This document shows positions 14,148 through 22,103 of a stretch of DNA of 41,427 nt, piece by piece (within the stretch, counting starts at the first letter, position 1; each line of letters starts with the position of its first letter). The notes beneath the pieces were generated by a model. The model saw nothing but the letters and a program-made list of their open reading frames with translations. It had not been told where the DNA came from and did not search any database. The translations under genes and the position numbers were made by a program. This DNA comes from Chloroflexota bacterium (GTDB taxonomy: Bacteria; Chloroflexota; Dehalococcoidia; SM23-28-2; RBG-16-64-32), in NCBI GenBank assembly GCA_022574655.1, contig JACZRQ010000009.1, positions 1 through 41,427 of the forward strand. The letters run 5' to 3'.

Positions 14148-15095
14148 CTAGCGGAACTTGCGGATTACGTCGGTGGAGAAGCTGCGGAGGGCGTCGGGGT
14201 GGAAGCGCGGCCACTGCGCGAGCATGAATTCCCGTACGCCGGCATCGACGTAGGCCTGGACCTGCTCCTTGATGTCGTCGGTGCTGCCGATCAGCAACGA
14301 CCTCGCAGCCACGTCAACGGTGGTGCCGCCGGTCGAGGCGAAGCCTTGAAGGACTCGCTTCTTGAAGTCGTCGTCTTCGGTGAGGTAGAGGGGAATCTGA
14401 ATCGTCCGCCGGATGGTCGCAGGATCGCGGTCGATCTTCTCGCAGTGCTTGTCGAGAACGCTGAACTTGTGGGCGACTTCTTCGGGCGTGCCCATGATAT
14501 TGGAGGCGTCGGCGTACTTGGCGACCGTGAGAAGCGTCTTCTTCTCGCCACCACCGCCTAGAAGGATCGGCGGGTGCGGTTTCTGGATGTTGGGCGGGTT
14601 GTAGGGCGGCTCGTCGAGCTGGTAATACTTGCCGCTGAACGTCGGGGATTCTTCGGTCCAGAGCAGCTTGATGTACTGGACGGCCTCGTCGAAGCGCTCC
14701 AGGCGCTCGCGGGTGGTGTGGAAGGGGATGCCGTAGACCTCGTGTTCGTAAGGGTGCCAGGCGGCACCGAGACCGAACTCCAGGCGACCGTTGGAGATGT
14801 GATCGACAGTCGTCGCCTGCTTGGCGAGAACGAGCGGGTGGCGGTAGGTGTTACCGGAGACGAGGATACCGATGCGGATCCGGGTCGTGGCCTGCGCGAG
14901 GGCCGCGAGGGCGGTCCAACTCTCCATACAGGGGCCCTCGGCGCCGGCGGCGGTGCCAAAGCTGGTGACGAAGTGGTCCATGAGCCACATGGACTCGAAG
15001 TTGGAGTTGACGTCCATGTCCCGCCATACGGCAAGCAGGCTCTCCCACGATACGCCTGCCTGCGTGGCCACTGCTCCGAATTTGATACCGCTCAA
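14148..15095 (-). CDS. LLM-class flavin/F420-dependent oxidoreductase, second copy
   Basis: 315 residues. The TTG start at 15095 overlaps the stop of the CoA transferase gene (TTGA) and has GGAG about eight bases upstream. It aligns end to end with the product of 9999-10940, sharing 'MWLMDHFVT', 'SGNTYRHPLVLAKQA', 'TVDHISNGRLEFGLGAAW', 'PYEHEVYGIPF' and 'KPHPPILLGGGGEK'. Family members bind F420 or FMN and act on carbon substrates. Here the context is two CaiB-type CoA transferases upstream and an NAD(P)-binding protein downstream, so a CoA-activated substrate is plausible. The specific reaction is unknown. Confidence 0.9.
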   Translation of the reverse strand: MSGIKFGAVATQAGVSWESLLAVWRDMDVNSNFESMWLMDHFVTSFGTAAGAEGPCMESWTALAALAQATTRIRIGILVSGNTYRHPLVLAKQATTVDHISNGRLEFGLGAAWHPYEHEVYGIPFHTTRERLERFDEAVQYIKLLWTEESPTFSGKYYQLDEPPYNPPNIQKPHPPILLGGGGEKKTLLTVAKYADASNIMGTPEEVAHKFSVLDKHCEKIDRDPATIRRTIQIPLYLTEDDDFKKRVLQGFASTGGTTVDVAARSLLIGSTDDIKEQVQAYVDAGVREFMLAQWPRFHPDALRSFSTDVIRKFR

Positions 15096-16495
15096 GATCC
15101 GTCTCCGTTTCCGTCTTCAATACCGAGTTGTTGTTTGTAGTCTGCCTCAAGTGCCGCGAGAGCGCTCATCCCCAGGAACGTCGTAGTGGGCCACTGAACG
15201 AACATTCGCATCAGCGCAACAGGCACTTCGCTGACAGGCGCGTTACCGACGACTTTTTCCTCCTCTAGTTTCGCAAGTTCTTCGTCTGACAGTCCAAGCA
15301 TGCCTTGAAGGATGTCTTTGTTGTGCTCGCCCAGCTTGGGCGCGCGTCGGGCGGTGTCAGGGGCGAAGGCGGAAAACTGGGCGCCGATCTGTTTGGGGAC
15401 GGGACGCACGCCGTGATCGCCGGTGTCGACTCTGTCGAAGAAGTTACGGGCCTTGAGGTGCTCATCGAAGAGCACCTGCTTCGGGTTGAGGACGGCGGCG
15501 GCGATCACGCCGGCGCTCTGCAAGAGGTGCATCGCTTCCGCCTGATCCTGTTCGCGCGTCCACGATGAGATCAGTCCGTCGATTTCGTCGTGGTGCTCGA
15601 AGCGAGACTCGACGGTCTCGAAACACTTGTCGTCTGCCCAATCGGAGTGGCCGACCGCGTTACAGAATGCGGCCCATTCGTCGTCGTCGCGAATGGTGAT
15701 GACGAGCCAGTTGTCGTCGCCTCCGCCTGAGGTGGACTCTGCTTCGCTCCGCTTACAGCGATAGCAGCCCTGCGGGGCGAACCAGTGGCTGCGGTTGCCG
15801 ATGCGCTCGGGGTTGCGACCGTTCATGGCCTGATCCATCAGCGCATGGCCGACGACGGGGATCGCCGCTTCCTGCTCCGAGAGATCGATGTGCTGGCCCT
15901 TGCCCGTACGCCGGCGGTAGACGAGCGCCGCGAGCGTGGCGCCGGCTCCAGCGACGCCGGAATACGGGTCCGTAAACGAGATGCCCGTGCGCAACGGATC
16001 GCCGCCCCGATATCCAGTCATCGAGGCGATGCCAGAGGCTGGTTCCAGACCCATGCCGTAGGCGGTGAAGTCACGCCAGGCGCCGTTACGGCCGTAGCCG
16101 GAAAGGCTGATCATGATGATGTCTTCTTTGATCTTGCGCAGAGATTCGTAGCCGAGGCCGAGTTTATCCATGACGCGCGGGGTGAAGCTCTCCGCGATGA
16201 TGTCCGCTTCGGGAACGAGCTTCTTAAAGAGTTCGATGGCTTTTTCATCGGTGAAGTCGAGGGTCAGCGACTGTTTGCCCCCATTTCGGTAGAGGAAGTA
16301 GCCGGCGTGGTTCCAGTAGTCTTCCTGGCTATCGTTATCGGCGATGGCGAAGTTGCGTGTGATGTCCATGCGACGGAGGCCTTCGACCTTGATGACTTCG
16401 GCGCCGAGGTCGCTGAGGATGCGCGTGCAGGTGGGGCCGGCGTAGACCTGGGTGAGATCGAGGACGCGGATGCCAGAGAGAGGGAGGCCGGTCAT
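15092..16495 (-). CDS. CaiB/BaiF family (class III) CoA transferase
   Basis: 467 residues from an ATG at 16495 that overlaps the upstream stop (ATGA). The N-terminus 'LSGIRVLDLTQVYAGPTCTRILSDLGAEVIKVE' is the standard family opening. The catalytic Asp expected in the 'DxxxG' element is present at about 176 in 'GISFTDPYSGVAGA', followed by 'RRRTGKGQHIDLSEQEA'. Enzymes of this family move CoA between carboxylic acids through an aspartyl-CoA intermediate. The protein is longer than the usual 380-410 residues: an insert near 247-260 and an extra C-terminal tail of about 55 residues account for it. It is the second gene of a four-gene operon. Confidence 0.92.
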   Translation of the reverse strand: MTGLPLSGIRVLDLTQVYAGPTCTRILSDLGAEVIKVEGLRRMDITRNFAIADNDSQEDYWNHAGYFLYRNGGKQSLTLDFTDEKAIELFKKLVPEADIIAESFTPRVMDKLGLGYESLRKIKEDIIMISLSGYGRNGAWRDFTAYGMGLEPASGIASMTGYRGGDPLRTGISFTDPYSGVAGAGATLAALVYRRRTGKGQHIDLSEQEAAIPVVGHALMDQAMNGRNPERIGNRSHWFAPQGCYRCKRSEAESTSGGGDDNWLVITIRDDDEWAAFCNAVGHSDWADDKCFETVESRFEHHDEIDGLISSWTREQDQAEAMHLLQSAGVIAAAVLNPKQVLFDEHLKARNFFDRVDTGDHGVRPVPKQIGAQFSAFAPDTARRAPKLGEHNKDILQGMLGLSDEELAKLEEEKVVGNAPVSEVPVALMRMFVQWPTTTFLGMSALAALEADYKQQLGIEDGNGDGS

Positions 16496-17637
16496 CCCGT
16501 CAATTCCTGCGTGTGCTGGCCGAGCTGTGGCGCTGGGCCGGTGCGAAGCGGGGTTTCGGACATGCGAAAGAGGTTGGCTGCGAGCGGCAGCGGTCCGACG
16601 CCCGGCTGATCGACTTCCGCGAAGAAGCCGCGTTCGCGAAGGTGGGGGTTCTCAAGGAGGGTCTCTGGGTTGAGGACGGCGGCGAACGGTATTCGCAGCT
16701 CCTGGGCTCTGGTCAGAAGGTCCTCCTGATCGTGTTCCATGAGGTAGGGGCGGAGGATCTTCTCGAACTCCTGCCACTGGAAGGTGCGTAGCCAGAGGTT
16801 CTGGAAGAGCGGGGTCTCCTCAAGTTCCGGTTGCTCCAGCAGAACCGCCATCATCAGTGGGAAGCCGCTGGCCCCGCCGATGACGACGATGTGGCCGTCG
16901 CGGCAAGGGAAGATCTCGCTGGGGTAAGTGGGGATGAGATGACGGGAGTAGAAGCGCTTGCGGATCGCACCGAGGTAGGAGTAGGCGACGGTGTTGTACT
17001 CGTCGGCGCAGCCGAGCGATTCGAGCATGGAGACGTCGATGTGCTGTCCTTGGCCGCTGTTCGACCGGTGTTCGAGCGCGGCGAGCACCGCGACCCAGGC
17101 GTGGAGGGCGCCGAAGTATTCGGCGGGCTCGCCACCGGTGCAGAGGGGTTCCTTGTCGTGGTCGCCGGTGATGTACATGAGACCGGAGAGCGCCATCGCC
17201 GTCATAGAGTTGCCCTTATACGAGCTGTACGGCCCGGTCTGGCCGAAGGGAGTCACGGAGCAGTAGATGAGTGTCGGATGGGCGGACTTGAGATCGTCGT
17301 AGCCCAGTGAGAGTGCGGCCATCCGTCCCGGCTGCTCGCTCTCGACGACGACGTCCGCCTTATCGAGCAGCTTGTCCAGAACATCGCGGCCTTGGTCTGA
17401 GTCGATGTCGAGCGTTACGCTCTTCTTGTTGGCGTTGAGGTGGATGAAGAGCCCGCTCTTATCGTGATGAGGCTCGTCGTTCGGAAAGGGTCCGAGGCGA
17501 CGGGTGTAGTCACCGTCCGGCGGCTCGACCTTGATGACCTCGGCACCCAGATCGCCGAGGAGTTTTGCGCAATAAGGACCGGCGATGCCTTGCGAGAGAT
17601 CGACTACGCGAATGCCATCCAGGGCGAGTTCGGACAA
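16492..17637 (-). CDS. CaiB/BaiF family CoA transferase with Glu at the catalytic Asp position
   Basis: 381 residues. The TTG at 17637 is chosen because GGAGG lies six bases upstream and 'LDGIRVVDLSQGIAGPYCAKLLGDLGAEVIKVE' starts there as in relatives; longer in-frame readings add low-complexity residues. 'GQGQHIDVSMLES' and 'VLNPETLLENPHLRERGFF' are typical of the family. At the position of the nucleophilic Asp the protein has Glu173 (codon GAA, 'GEPAEYFGALHAW'). This change may reduce or alter activity, or this subunit may pair with the next one. It is the first gene of the operon, behind an extended -10 promoter. Confidence 0.9.
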   Translation of the reverse strand: MSELALDGIRVVDLSQGIAGPYCAKLLGDLGAEVIKVEPPDGDYTRRLGPFPNDEPHHDKSGLFIHLNANKKSVTLDIDSDQGRDVLDKLLDKADVVVESEQPGRMAALSLGYDDLKSAHPTLIYCSVTPFGQTGPYSSYKGNSMTAMALSGLMYITGDHDKEPLCTGGEPAEYFGALHAWVAVLAALEHRSNSGQGQHIDVSMLESLGCADEYNTVAYSYLGAIRKRFYSRHLIPTYPSEIFPCRDGHIVVIGGASGFPLMMAVLLEQPELEETPLFQNLWLRTFQWQEFEKILRPYLMEHDQEDLLTRAQELRIPFAAVLNPETLLENPHLRERGFFAEVDQPGVGPLPLAANLFRMSETPLRTGPAPQLGQHTQELTG

Positions 17638-17672
17638 AGGGCTCCTCCGTGACGCGGTTTGGTCTGCGCCGG

Positions 17673-17681
17673 ATGATAGCA
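17673..17681 (-). promoter_or_regulatory. Extended -10 promoter of the CoA transferase operon
   Basis: Minus-strand TGCTATCAT, -10 at 17678-17673. No strong -35. The leader would be about 29 bases and contains the GGAGG of the TTG at 17637. Confidence 0.5.
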
Positions 17682-17811
17682 AAAGCGGAGTGAACGTGGA
17701 ACCGGGGACGTAGCCACTGATCGGTGATTGTGTGGGGCGGGATGGGCGTCGGTCGCGACCGTGACGTCGCCCCATATCCTTCGCAAGAGACGCCGAGTCC
17801 GTCGAAGAATG

Positions 17812-17827
17812 TCCTGAGCGCTCAGGA
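17812..17827. repeat. Perfect 16-bp palindrome
   Basis: TCCTGAGCGCTCAGGA, in the gap between two minus-strand operons (17638-17852). It shares the CTCAGGA core with the inverted repeat at 12489-12521. It could act as a terminator-like hairpin for the operon ending at 17853, but no T-run follows on the minus strand. Confidence 0.6.
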
Positions 17828-17852
17828 TGCCCGCCCGTCTACGGCGTCAACA

Positions 17853-18299
17853 TCAGGGCCAGCGTTCGGCGCGGCGGCGGATGTCTGGCGTGCCGAGACC
17901 CTCCCAGATGGCCCAGTGGGCGCTATCGATCGTGAATTCGAAGGCGACGTCGTTCTTGCTGGTCATGTTGATCTTCTTTGCCTCGATCGCCGCCTGCATT
18001 CGCGTGGCCCAGTCGTCGGAGACGACGGCGCGGCCGATGATCGCGAACTCCTCATCGTTGTCGCCGAGCCAGGCATGGATCGCGCAGCGGGGGTCGCGAA
18101 GGAGGTTGCCGTACTTGACCGTGTGGGTGGCGATGAGCGCCAGCAAACGACCGCCGCCGATAAGGGGCGTGAAGGGATGGACGCGCGGCGATCCGTCCTT
18201 CGCCGTCGTAGCAATGTAGGCGACGCCGACACGAAGGCGCTTCTCGCCCCGTTCGGCGAGTTCCGGCGCGGCTTCGGCGAACTCGTTCCAGGTCATCAT
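17853..18299 (-). CDS. PPOX-class (pyridoxamine 5'-phosphate oxidase-like) flavin-binding protein
   Basis: 148 residues. The ATG at 18299 follows the stop of the SDR gene with no gap (TAGATG). The small split-barrel fold is indicated by 'VAYIATTAKDGSPRVHPFTPLIGGGRLLALIATHTVKYGNL' and 'GRAVVSDDW', as in FMN- or F420-binding PPOX-family proteins. Members include F420-dependent reductases and proteins of unknown reaction. It is the last gene of the VOC-SDR operon. An F420-linked role would fit the two LLM enzymes nearby, but this is inference. Confidence 0.82.
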   Translation of the reverse strand: MMTWNEFAEAAPELAERGEKRLRVGVAYIATTAKDGSPRVHPFTPLIGGGRLLALIATHTVKYGNLLRDPRCAIHAWLGDNDEEFAIIGRAVVSDDWATRMQAAIEAKKINMTSKNDVAFEFTIDSAHWAIWEGLGTPDIRRRAERWP

Positions 18300-19064
18300 C
18301 TAGTACTCCGTATCGACGGGGACGAGCTTGCGGTCGTTCGGGTGGTAGTGGAGCATGACCCGGCTGGCGAGGGTGTCGTCGCGGACGAACTCAAGTACGG
18401 AGTCGCCGATCTCCTCGGGCTTGACCATCGGGTCCGGGACTTCTCGCTTCTTCTTCTCCTCCTCCGTCCAGCCGCTGGTGTACTCGCTTACCGATTCGGT
18501 CGCGACCCAGCCGGGGCAGATGGCGTTCACGCGAACGTTGGCGGCAGCGGCGACGCGGACGATGGATGTCGTGAAGCGTATGACGCCGGCCTTAGCGACG
18601 GCGTACTCCGGCCAGTTGTGGTAGCCGAAGCCGACACCCGCCCCAGAGGCGATGTTGACGACTGCGCCGCCGCGATCGCTCATCGTCTCGAGCGCGAGCT
18701 GTGTCCCGTACATGACCTGTCGCAAGAAGATGTGGAGTACGCCGCTCCAGAGTTCGGGCCCCACCTCCGGGAAGACGACGCCCCGACGGATGCCAGCGTT
18801 GTTGACGAGGATGTCGAGCGATCCGAAGCGGTCGGGCGCGGACGTGATGAGATCACGCAGCTCGCTGTCGACGCGGACGTCGACGTGTGCGAACTCGACG
18901 TTTCCACCGTCCGCGCGAAGCTCCTCGACCGTAGACCGAGCCGCGTCTTCGTTGATCTCGGCGATGACGACGCGTGCGCCGGCTGCGGCCAGTTGACGGG
19001 CGATGCCTTTGCCGACGCCCATCGCAGCACCGGTGACGATCGCGACCTTGCCTTTCGGGTCCAC
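18300..19064 (-). CDS. Short-chain dehydrogenase/reductase (classical SDR)
   Basis: 254 residues from a GTG at 19064, one base after the upstream stop. Classical SDR motifs are all present: TGxxxGxG in 'TGAAMGVGKGIA', 'NNAG' in 'LDILVNNAGIRRG', Ser in 'VNIASGAG', and the catalytic Tyr/Lys in 'YAVAKAG', followed by 'NAICPGWVATE'. It should be a soluble NAD(P)-dependent alcohol/ketone oxidoreductase. The C-terminal part has a charged stretch ('EEEKKKRE'). The operon with two VOC proteins and a PPOX protein suggests breakdown of a cyclic or oxygenated compound; the substrate is unknown. Confidence 0.92.
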   Translation of the reverse strand: MDPKGKVAIVTGAAMGVGKGIARQLAAAGARVVIAEINEDAARSTVEELRADGGNVEFAHVDVRVDSELRDLITSAPDRFGSLDILVNNAGIRRGVVFPEVGPELWSGVLHIFLRQVMYGTQLALETMSDRGGAVVNIASGAGVGFGYHNWPEYAVAKAGVIRFTTSIVRVAAAANVRVNAICPGWVATESVSEYTSGWTEEEKKKREVPDPMVKPEEIGDSVLEFVRDDTLASRVMLHYHPNDRKLVPVDTEY

Positions 19065-19065
19065 G

Positions 19066-19482
19066 CTACGACGCCTGTTCCCGAAGCCCCGGCGTGTAGG
19101 TGATCCCGATCAGCAGACCCTCGGGTGAGAGCAGCCGTGCCGTGGTCTGGCCCCACTCCTCGACTTTAGTGTCCTGGAGGATGCGGACGTCCTTGGACTT
19201 CAGCTCGGCGACGGCGGCCGCCACGTCATCGACCTCCAGCTCGATGGTCGCCTGGGGAAGCGGGACGTCGGCGGGCCAGTCATCGCGGCCGAAGGTGCTG
19301 CGAGCGGCGTCGGCGAGCGTCCAGAGACCGAAGTGCTTGAGGCCGTCGACTTCGGCGACCGAATAGTCGCTGCCCTCCTCCACAGGGACGAAGGGCAGCG
19401 ACAGCTTATCGCGCCAGAAGTCCAGCGCGGATGCGGCGTCATCGACGATCGGCGTGACGCCGGCGACGAACTGAACTTTCAT
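19066..19482 (-). CDS. VOC-superfamily protein (glyoxalase/bleomycin-resistance fold)
   Basis: 138 residues from an ATG at 19482 with AAGGAG five bases upstream; a longer in-frame reading lacks such support. The sequence 'FVAGVTPIVDDAASALDFWRDKLSLPF' and 'IELEVDDVAAAVAELKSKDVRI' followed by 'LLSPEGLLIGITYTPG' gives the two beta-alpha-beta-beta-beta units of the VOC fold. VOC proteins include lyases, dioxygenases, isomerases and resistance proteins. The metal-binding residues are not all obvious, so the reaction is open. It is the second gene of its operon. Confidence 0.82.
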   Translation of the reverse strand: MKVQFVAGVTPIVDDAASALDFWRDKLSLPFVPVEEGSDYSVAEVDGLKHFGLWTLADAARSTFGRDDWPADVPLPQATIELEVDDVAAAVAELKSKDVRILQDTKVEEWGQTTARLLSPEGLLIGITYTPGLREQAS

Positions 19483-19576
19483 GGCGGCTCCTTGTTCTGC
19501 TGAGGGCGACCGCCAGGGTCGCCCCCACGGCGTTATTCGGTTGTCCAAGGCGACACGAGGCCGGCTCTTCGGGATG

Positions 19577-19939
19577 TTACGCCTGTTGAGGATACTGGAT
19601 TAGCTGGCAGTAGTTGCCGTCCGGATCGAGGAATGTGGAGATGGTGCCGCCCCACTCTTCCTTGCCCTCGCGGCGGATGAACTTGACACCCTGTGCTTCG
19701 AGACGGGTCTGCTCGGCCTTGAGGTCGGCGACGACGAGGTCGACGAGCATTCGCTGCGGCTCCTTCGTGGCGCCTTTTGTCTCGCTGTGGCCGTCGACGA
19801 AGAGGTTGGCGCCGCCGACGGCGAAGGCGCCGTCACCCATCTCGGGGACGTTGGGGAGCCCGACAACCTCGCGGTAGAAGCTCTTGAGGCGATCGGGGTC
19901 CTCGCTGGTGATCTGGATGTGAAAGTTAACAACTTCCAT
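19577..19939 (-). CDS. VOC-superfamily protein (glyoxalase-like), first gene of its operon
   Basis: 120 residues from an ATG at 19939 with AAAGGAGGT about ten bases upstream. 'VVNFHIQITSEDPDRLKSFYREVVGL' with His7, and 'GGTISTFLDPDGNYCQLIQY' at the end, give the VOC fold with the usual first metal-ligand His and a C-terminal acidic or Gln position. The end matches glyoxalase-like domains ('FxDPDGNxxxL'). It differs enough from the product of 19066-19482 that the two may form different or mixed dimers. Upstream (19940-20210) lies repeat-rich non-coding DNA in which I see no firm promoter. Confidence 0.82.
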   Translation of the reverse strand: MEVVNFHIQITSEDPDRLKSFYREVVGLPNVPEMGDGAFAVGGANLFVDGHSETKGATKEPQRMLVDLVVADLKAEQTRLEAQGVKFIRREGKEEWGGTISTFLDPDGNYCQLIQYPQQA

Positions 19940-20010
19940 GGTTTTCGTACCTCCTTTAGGTTGGAATGATGTGAGGTTAAGGCACGCCGGTGACAGCGGG
20001 TTGTCAGTAG

Positions 20011-20060
20011 GGGAAGTGGGAAGTGGTTAGTGGTAAGCGGACAGTGGATAGTTGATAGTG
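20011..20060. repeat. Degenerate short repeats (GTGG/AGTGG-rich)
   Basis: A low-complexity stretch of loosely repeated 'gggaagtgg', 'ttagtgg', 'acagtgg' and 'tagttgatagtg' units in the gap upstream of the VOC operon. There is no coding signal. Confidence 0.5.
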
Positions 20061-20068
20061 TTGCGGCA

Positions 20069-20088
20069 CCGCCGACTGAAGTCGGCGG
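20069..20088. repeat. Hairpin with 9-bp arms, family CCGCNGACT-NA-AGTCNGCGG
   Basis: CCGCCGACT (20069-20077), loop GA, AGTCGGCGG (20080-20088). A sister element at 23422-23441 has the fifth pair swapped in both arms, so pairing is preserved. Confidence 0.8.
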
Positions 20089-20098
20089 CTTCGGTGGG

Positions 20099-20197
20099 GT
20101 AGGGGCGCAGCACACCTGATTACCAAAGCCTTTCGGGAATCCGACAAACATGCGGCCAAGTCGGGTGGGACGATTTTGAGGCGTGCTGCGCCCCTAC
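20099..20197. repeat. Inverted repeat element with 18-bp arms
   Basis: The arm GTAGGGGCGCAGCACACC (20099-20116) pairs with GGCGTGCTGCGCCCCTAC (20180-20197), one mismatch, around a 63-base centre with no gene. Size and structure resemble a small mobile or structural element. The outer GTAGGGGC recurs at 38511-38538. Confidence 0.75.
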
Positions 20198-20214
20198 AGG
20201 ACAAGACTCGCGAA

Positions 20215-21144
20215 CTACGCTTCGGCGTAGGCGCGGACGAGGCGCTCGGCTTCTACGCGGACGCGGGTGACGACTTCGGGGGGTGAGAGGACGCGGGCGG
20301 AGCTGCCCCAGCTCAACAGCCAGGGCAGGAGGCGCCGCACGTCCCAGGTCTCGAAGACGAAGACGGAGCCGCCCTCAGCCTGCTCCTCGCGGATGAAGCC
20401 GAACATCGGCGTTTCGCGCGCCCAGGGTACGGCGGACTCGTCCATCCAGACGCGAACCTCTTGCGATTCTCGGCTGTTCGAATCGTGCTCAGGATCGACT
20501 TTGAGGTTGCGTTCGAAGTGCTCAGGGAGCAAAACGGCGTCGCGGATACGGCTGGCGCGGAAGTCGCGCATGTCTTCGCGAAGGCGGCAGTAAGCGACGA
20601 GGTGCCAGTCGTCGCTGTAGAAGATGAGGTGGTAGGGCTCGACCTTGCGTTCGGTGACACGATCGGGGCTGTAGGAATGATAGCGGAGCATGACGACCTG
20701 GTCGTTGGCGACCGCGCGCTGGATCAACGGCAGCCAGGGTGACGGCTCGCGCCGGTTCCAGTGCGAGACGTGGATGCGGTCGCGCAGGCGGTCGACCTCA
20801 CGGCGCGTCTCCGGGTCGAGGACGGCCTCGACCTTCGCCGATGCGGAGCGTGACGCCTCCTTCTGCTCCTCGGTGCCGAGGCCTAGCGCCATGTCTGCCC
20901 CGAGCAGGAGCTGCACAGCCTCTTCGACGGTTAGTGCCACTGGCGGCAGGTGGTATCCGGGGACGAGGCGATAACCTTCGCCAGCCATCGCGGCGACGGG
21001 CACGCCCGCCTGACAGAGAGCGTCGATGTCGCGGTAGATCGTACGGACGGAACAGCCGCAGGTCTCCGCGAGGTCGCTGGCACGGACGGGGGTCTCCTCG
21101 CGCAGGCGCATGAGGATGAGGAGGCGGCGGTCCATCTGCTTCAT
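20215..21144 (-). CDS. HTH/WYL-domain transcriptional regulator (YafY-like)
   Basis: 309 residues. The N-terminal winged helix-turn-helix (about residues 1-60, 'ASDLAETCGCSVRTIYRDIDAL') is of the DeoR/HTH_11 type. The middle has the WYL-type core ('VMLRYHSYSPDRVTERKVEPYHLIFYSDDWHLVAYC', about 165-200). A WCX-like C-terminal extension follows. These regulators sense small ligands or nucleic acids through the WYL domain and often repress nearby genes. A -10-like TATACT lies only nine bases before the ATG at 21144, and there is no Shine-Dalgarno sequence, so the message would be nearly leaderless. The target could be the VOC operon downstream. Confidence 0.9.
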   Translation of the reverse strand: MKQMDRRLLILMRLREETPVRASDLAETCGCSVRTIYRDIDALCQAGVPVAAMAGEGYRLVPGYHLPPVALTVEEAVQLLLGADMALGLGTEEQKEASRSASAKVEAVLDPETRREVDRLRDRIHVSHWNRREPSPWLPLIQRAVANDQVVMLRYHSYSPDRVTERKVEPYHLIFYSDDWHLVAYCRLREDMRDFRASRIRDAVLLPEHFERNLKVDPEHDSNSRESQEVRVWMDESAVPWARETPMFGFIREEQAEGGSVFVFETWDVRRLLPWLLSWGSSARVLSPPEVVTRVRVEAERLVRAYAEA

Positions 21145-21153
21145 GGTGGGACA

Positions 21154-21159
21154 AGTATA
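21154..21159 (-). promoter_or_regulatory. -10-like element close to the regulator start
   Basis: Minus-strand TATACT at 21159-21154, nine bases from the ATG at 21144. No good -35. If used, the leader would be only two or three bases. Confidence 0.35.
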
Positions 21160-21201
21160 GAGGAAGGAGCTAACGAGAGAAGGGGGAAGGGGGAAGAACG
21201 G

Positions 21202-21807
21202 CTACAGGTTGTAGTCAGTGTGATCAGAGACCTGATCGTAGTCCGCGCGATCAAGCTGGTGGCACCAGACATTCTTGCTTTGAATGCTCAGTCGTCGCGA
21301 AGCGGTTGGACTCCGCCAGGCCATGACCTCTCCGCGCGGGCCACCATCAAACTTGTCCGAGACGTACTCAAGTGCAGGCTTTAAATCCGAGTCGGTCGAG
21401 CAGATGATCCCGACGTCGAATGCCCCATCGATAGCCAACGCCACGAAGTCGATTGCGAGCGCGACATCGATGCCTTTCTCCTGCGCCTTTGAAGACGGCC
21501 AATCAGGTGGATACCGGAGAGTACGGGAGATAATGGCCGCGCCAGCAGCCTGCCAAGCGGCACATTGCTTCATGTGAGCACCATACGCCTTCGGTTGCCT
21601 GCCAGATTCGGGACGGCCAGTGTAGATGCGGGTTTGGTGGAGCACCCGCGTGAATCCCTGAGGCGGGCGAGAGCAGATCAACTCCCCGAGGCGGATAGGG
21701 TCACATTGACCGTGGGTGTGCGAAGCATCCGGCGCGAAGAAGGCGGCACGCGCACAATGGTAGAGATTCTGGGAGTCAACGAACAGGACAACTCTCTGTT
21801 CAGTCAT
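21202..21807 (-). CDS. NYN-domain (PIN-like) putative ribonuclease
   Basis: 201 residues from the ATG at 21807; a TTG at 21840 could add 11 residues. 'VVLFVDSQNLYH' at the N-terminus, 'EKGIDVALAIDFVALAI' in the middle and 'FDVGIICSTDSDLKPAL' carry the acidic residues of the LabA/DUF88-type NYN fold, which binds a metal and is related to PIN nucleases. These proteins often act in RNA turnover or defence-like islands. It stands alone beside less GC-rich non-coding DNA (21841-22090) with no clear ribosome binding site, which may point to transfer from elsewhere. It is divergent from the crotonase operon. Confidence 0.82.
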   Translation of the reverse strand: MTEQRVVLFVDSQNLYHCARAAFFAPDASHTHGQCDPIRLGELICSRPPQGFTRVLHQTRIYTGRPESGRQPKAYGAHMKQCAAWQAAGAAIISRTLRYPPDWPSSKAQEKGIDVALAIDFVALAIDGAFDVGIICSTDSDLKPALEYVSDKFDGGPRGEVMAWRSPTASRRLSIQSKNVWCHQLDRADYDQVSDHTDYNL

Positions 21808-22094
21808 GGGTGATCGCTTGGAAAACAATAACCCCGCCAATTCACCTTACCAAGGCAAGGTGGACGACGGGGAGAATTACCAATCAGTTGTCGCACAGAT
21901 ATCGACAGATTGTCAACCACTTTCGTTACATTTTCAAGAATTCTAATCAAATGTCCACTTTCGGCGGGGTTGGCCTTGTTGCACCTAAAGAGGTGCGAAT
22001 GGATCGAGTCTGGCCTCTTCGGATCTCAACCGGGCGTTTCTGGATTAGTCGCTAATTGTTAAATTACGCTCCCGTGTCCCACGTTGGCGCCCTT

Positions 22095-22103
22095 TGCTAC
22101 AAT
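22095..22103 (+). promoter_or_regulatory. Extended -10 promoter of the crotonase operon
   Basis: TGCTACAAT with -10 TACAAT at 22098-22103 and a TG dinucleotide one base before it. No strong -35. It lies 27 bases before the ATG at 22131. Confidence 0.5.

Noticed and set aside
20011-20060. CRISPR-like array from the GTGG repeats
   Set aside because: Units are short, irregular and without spacers.
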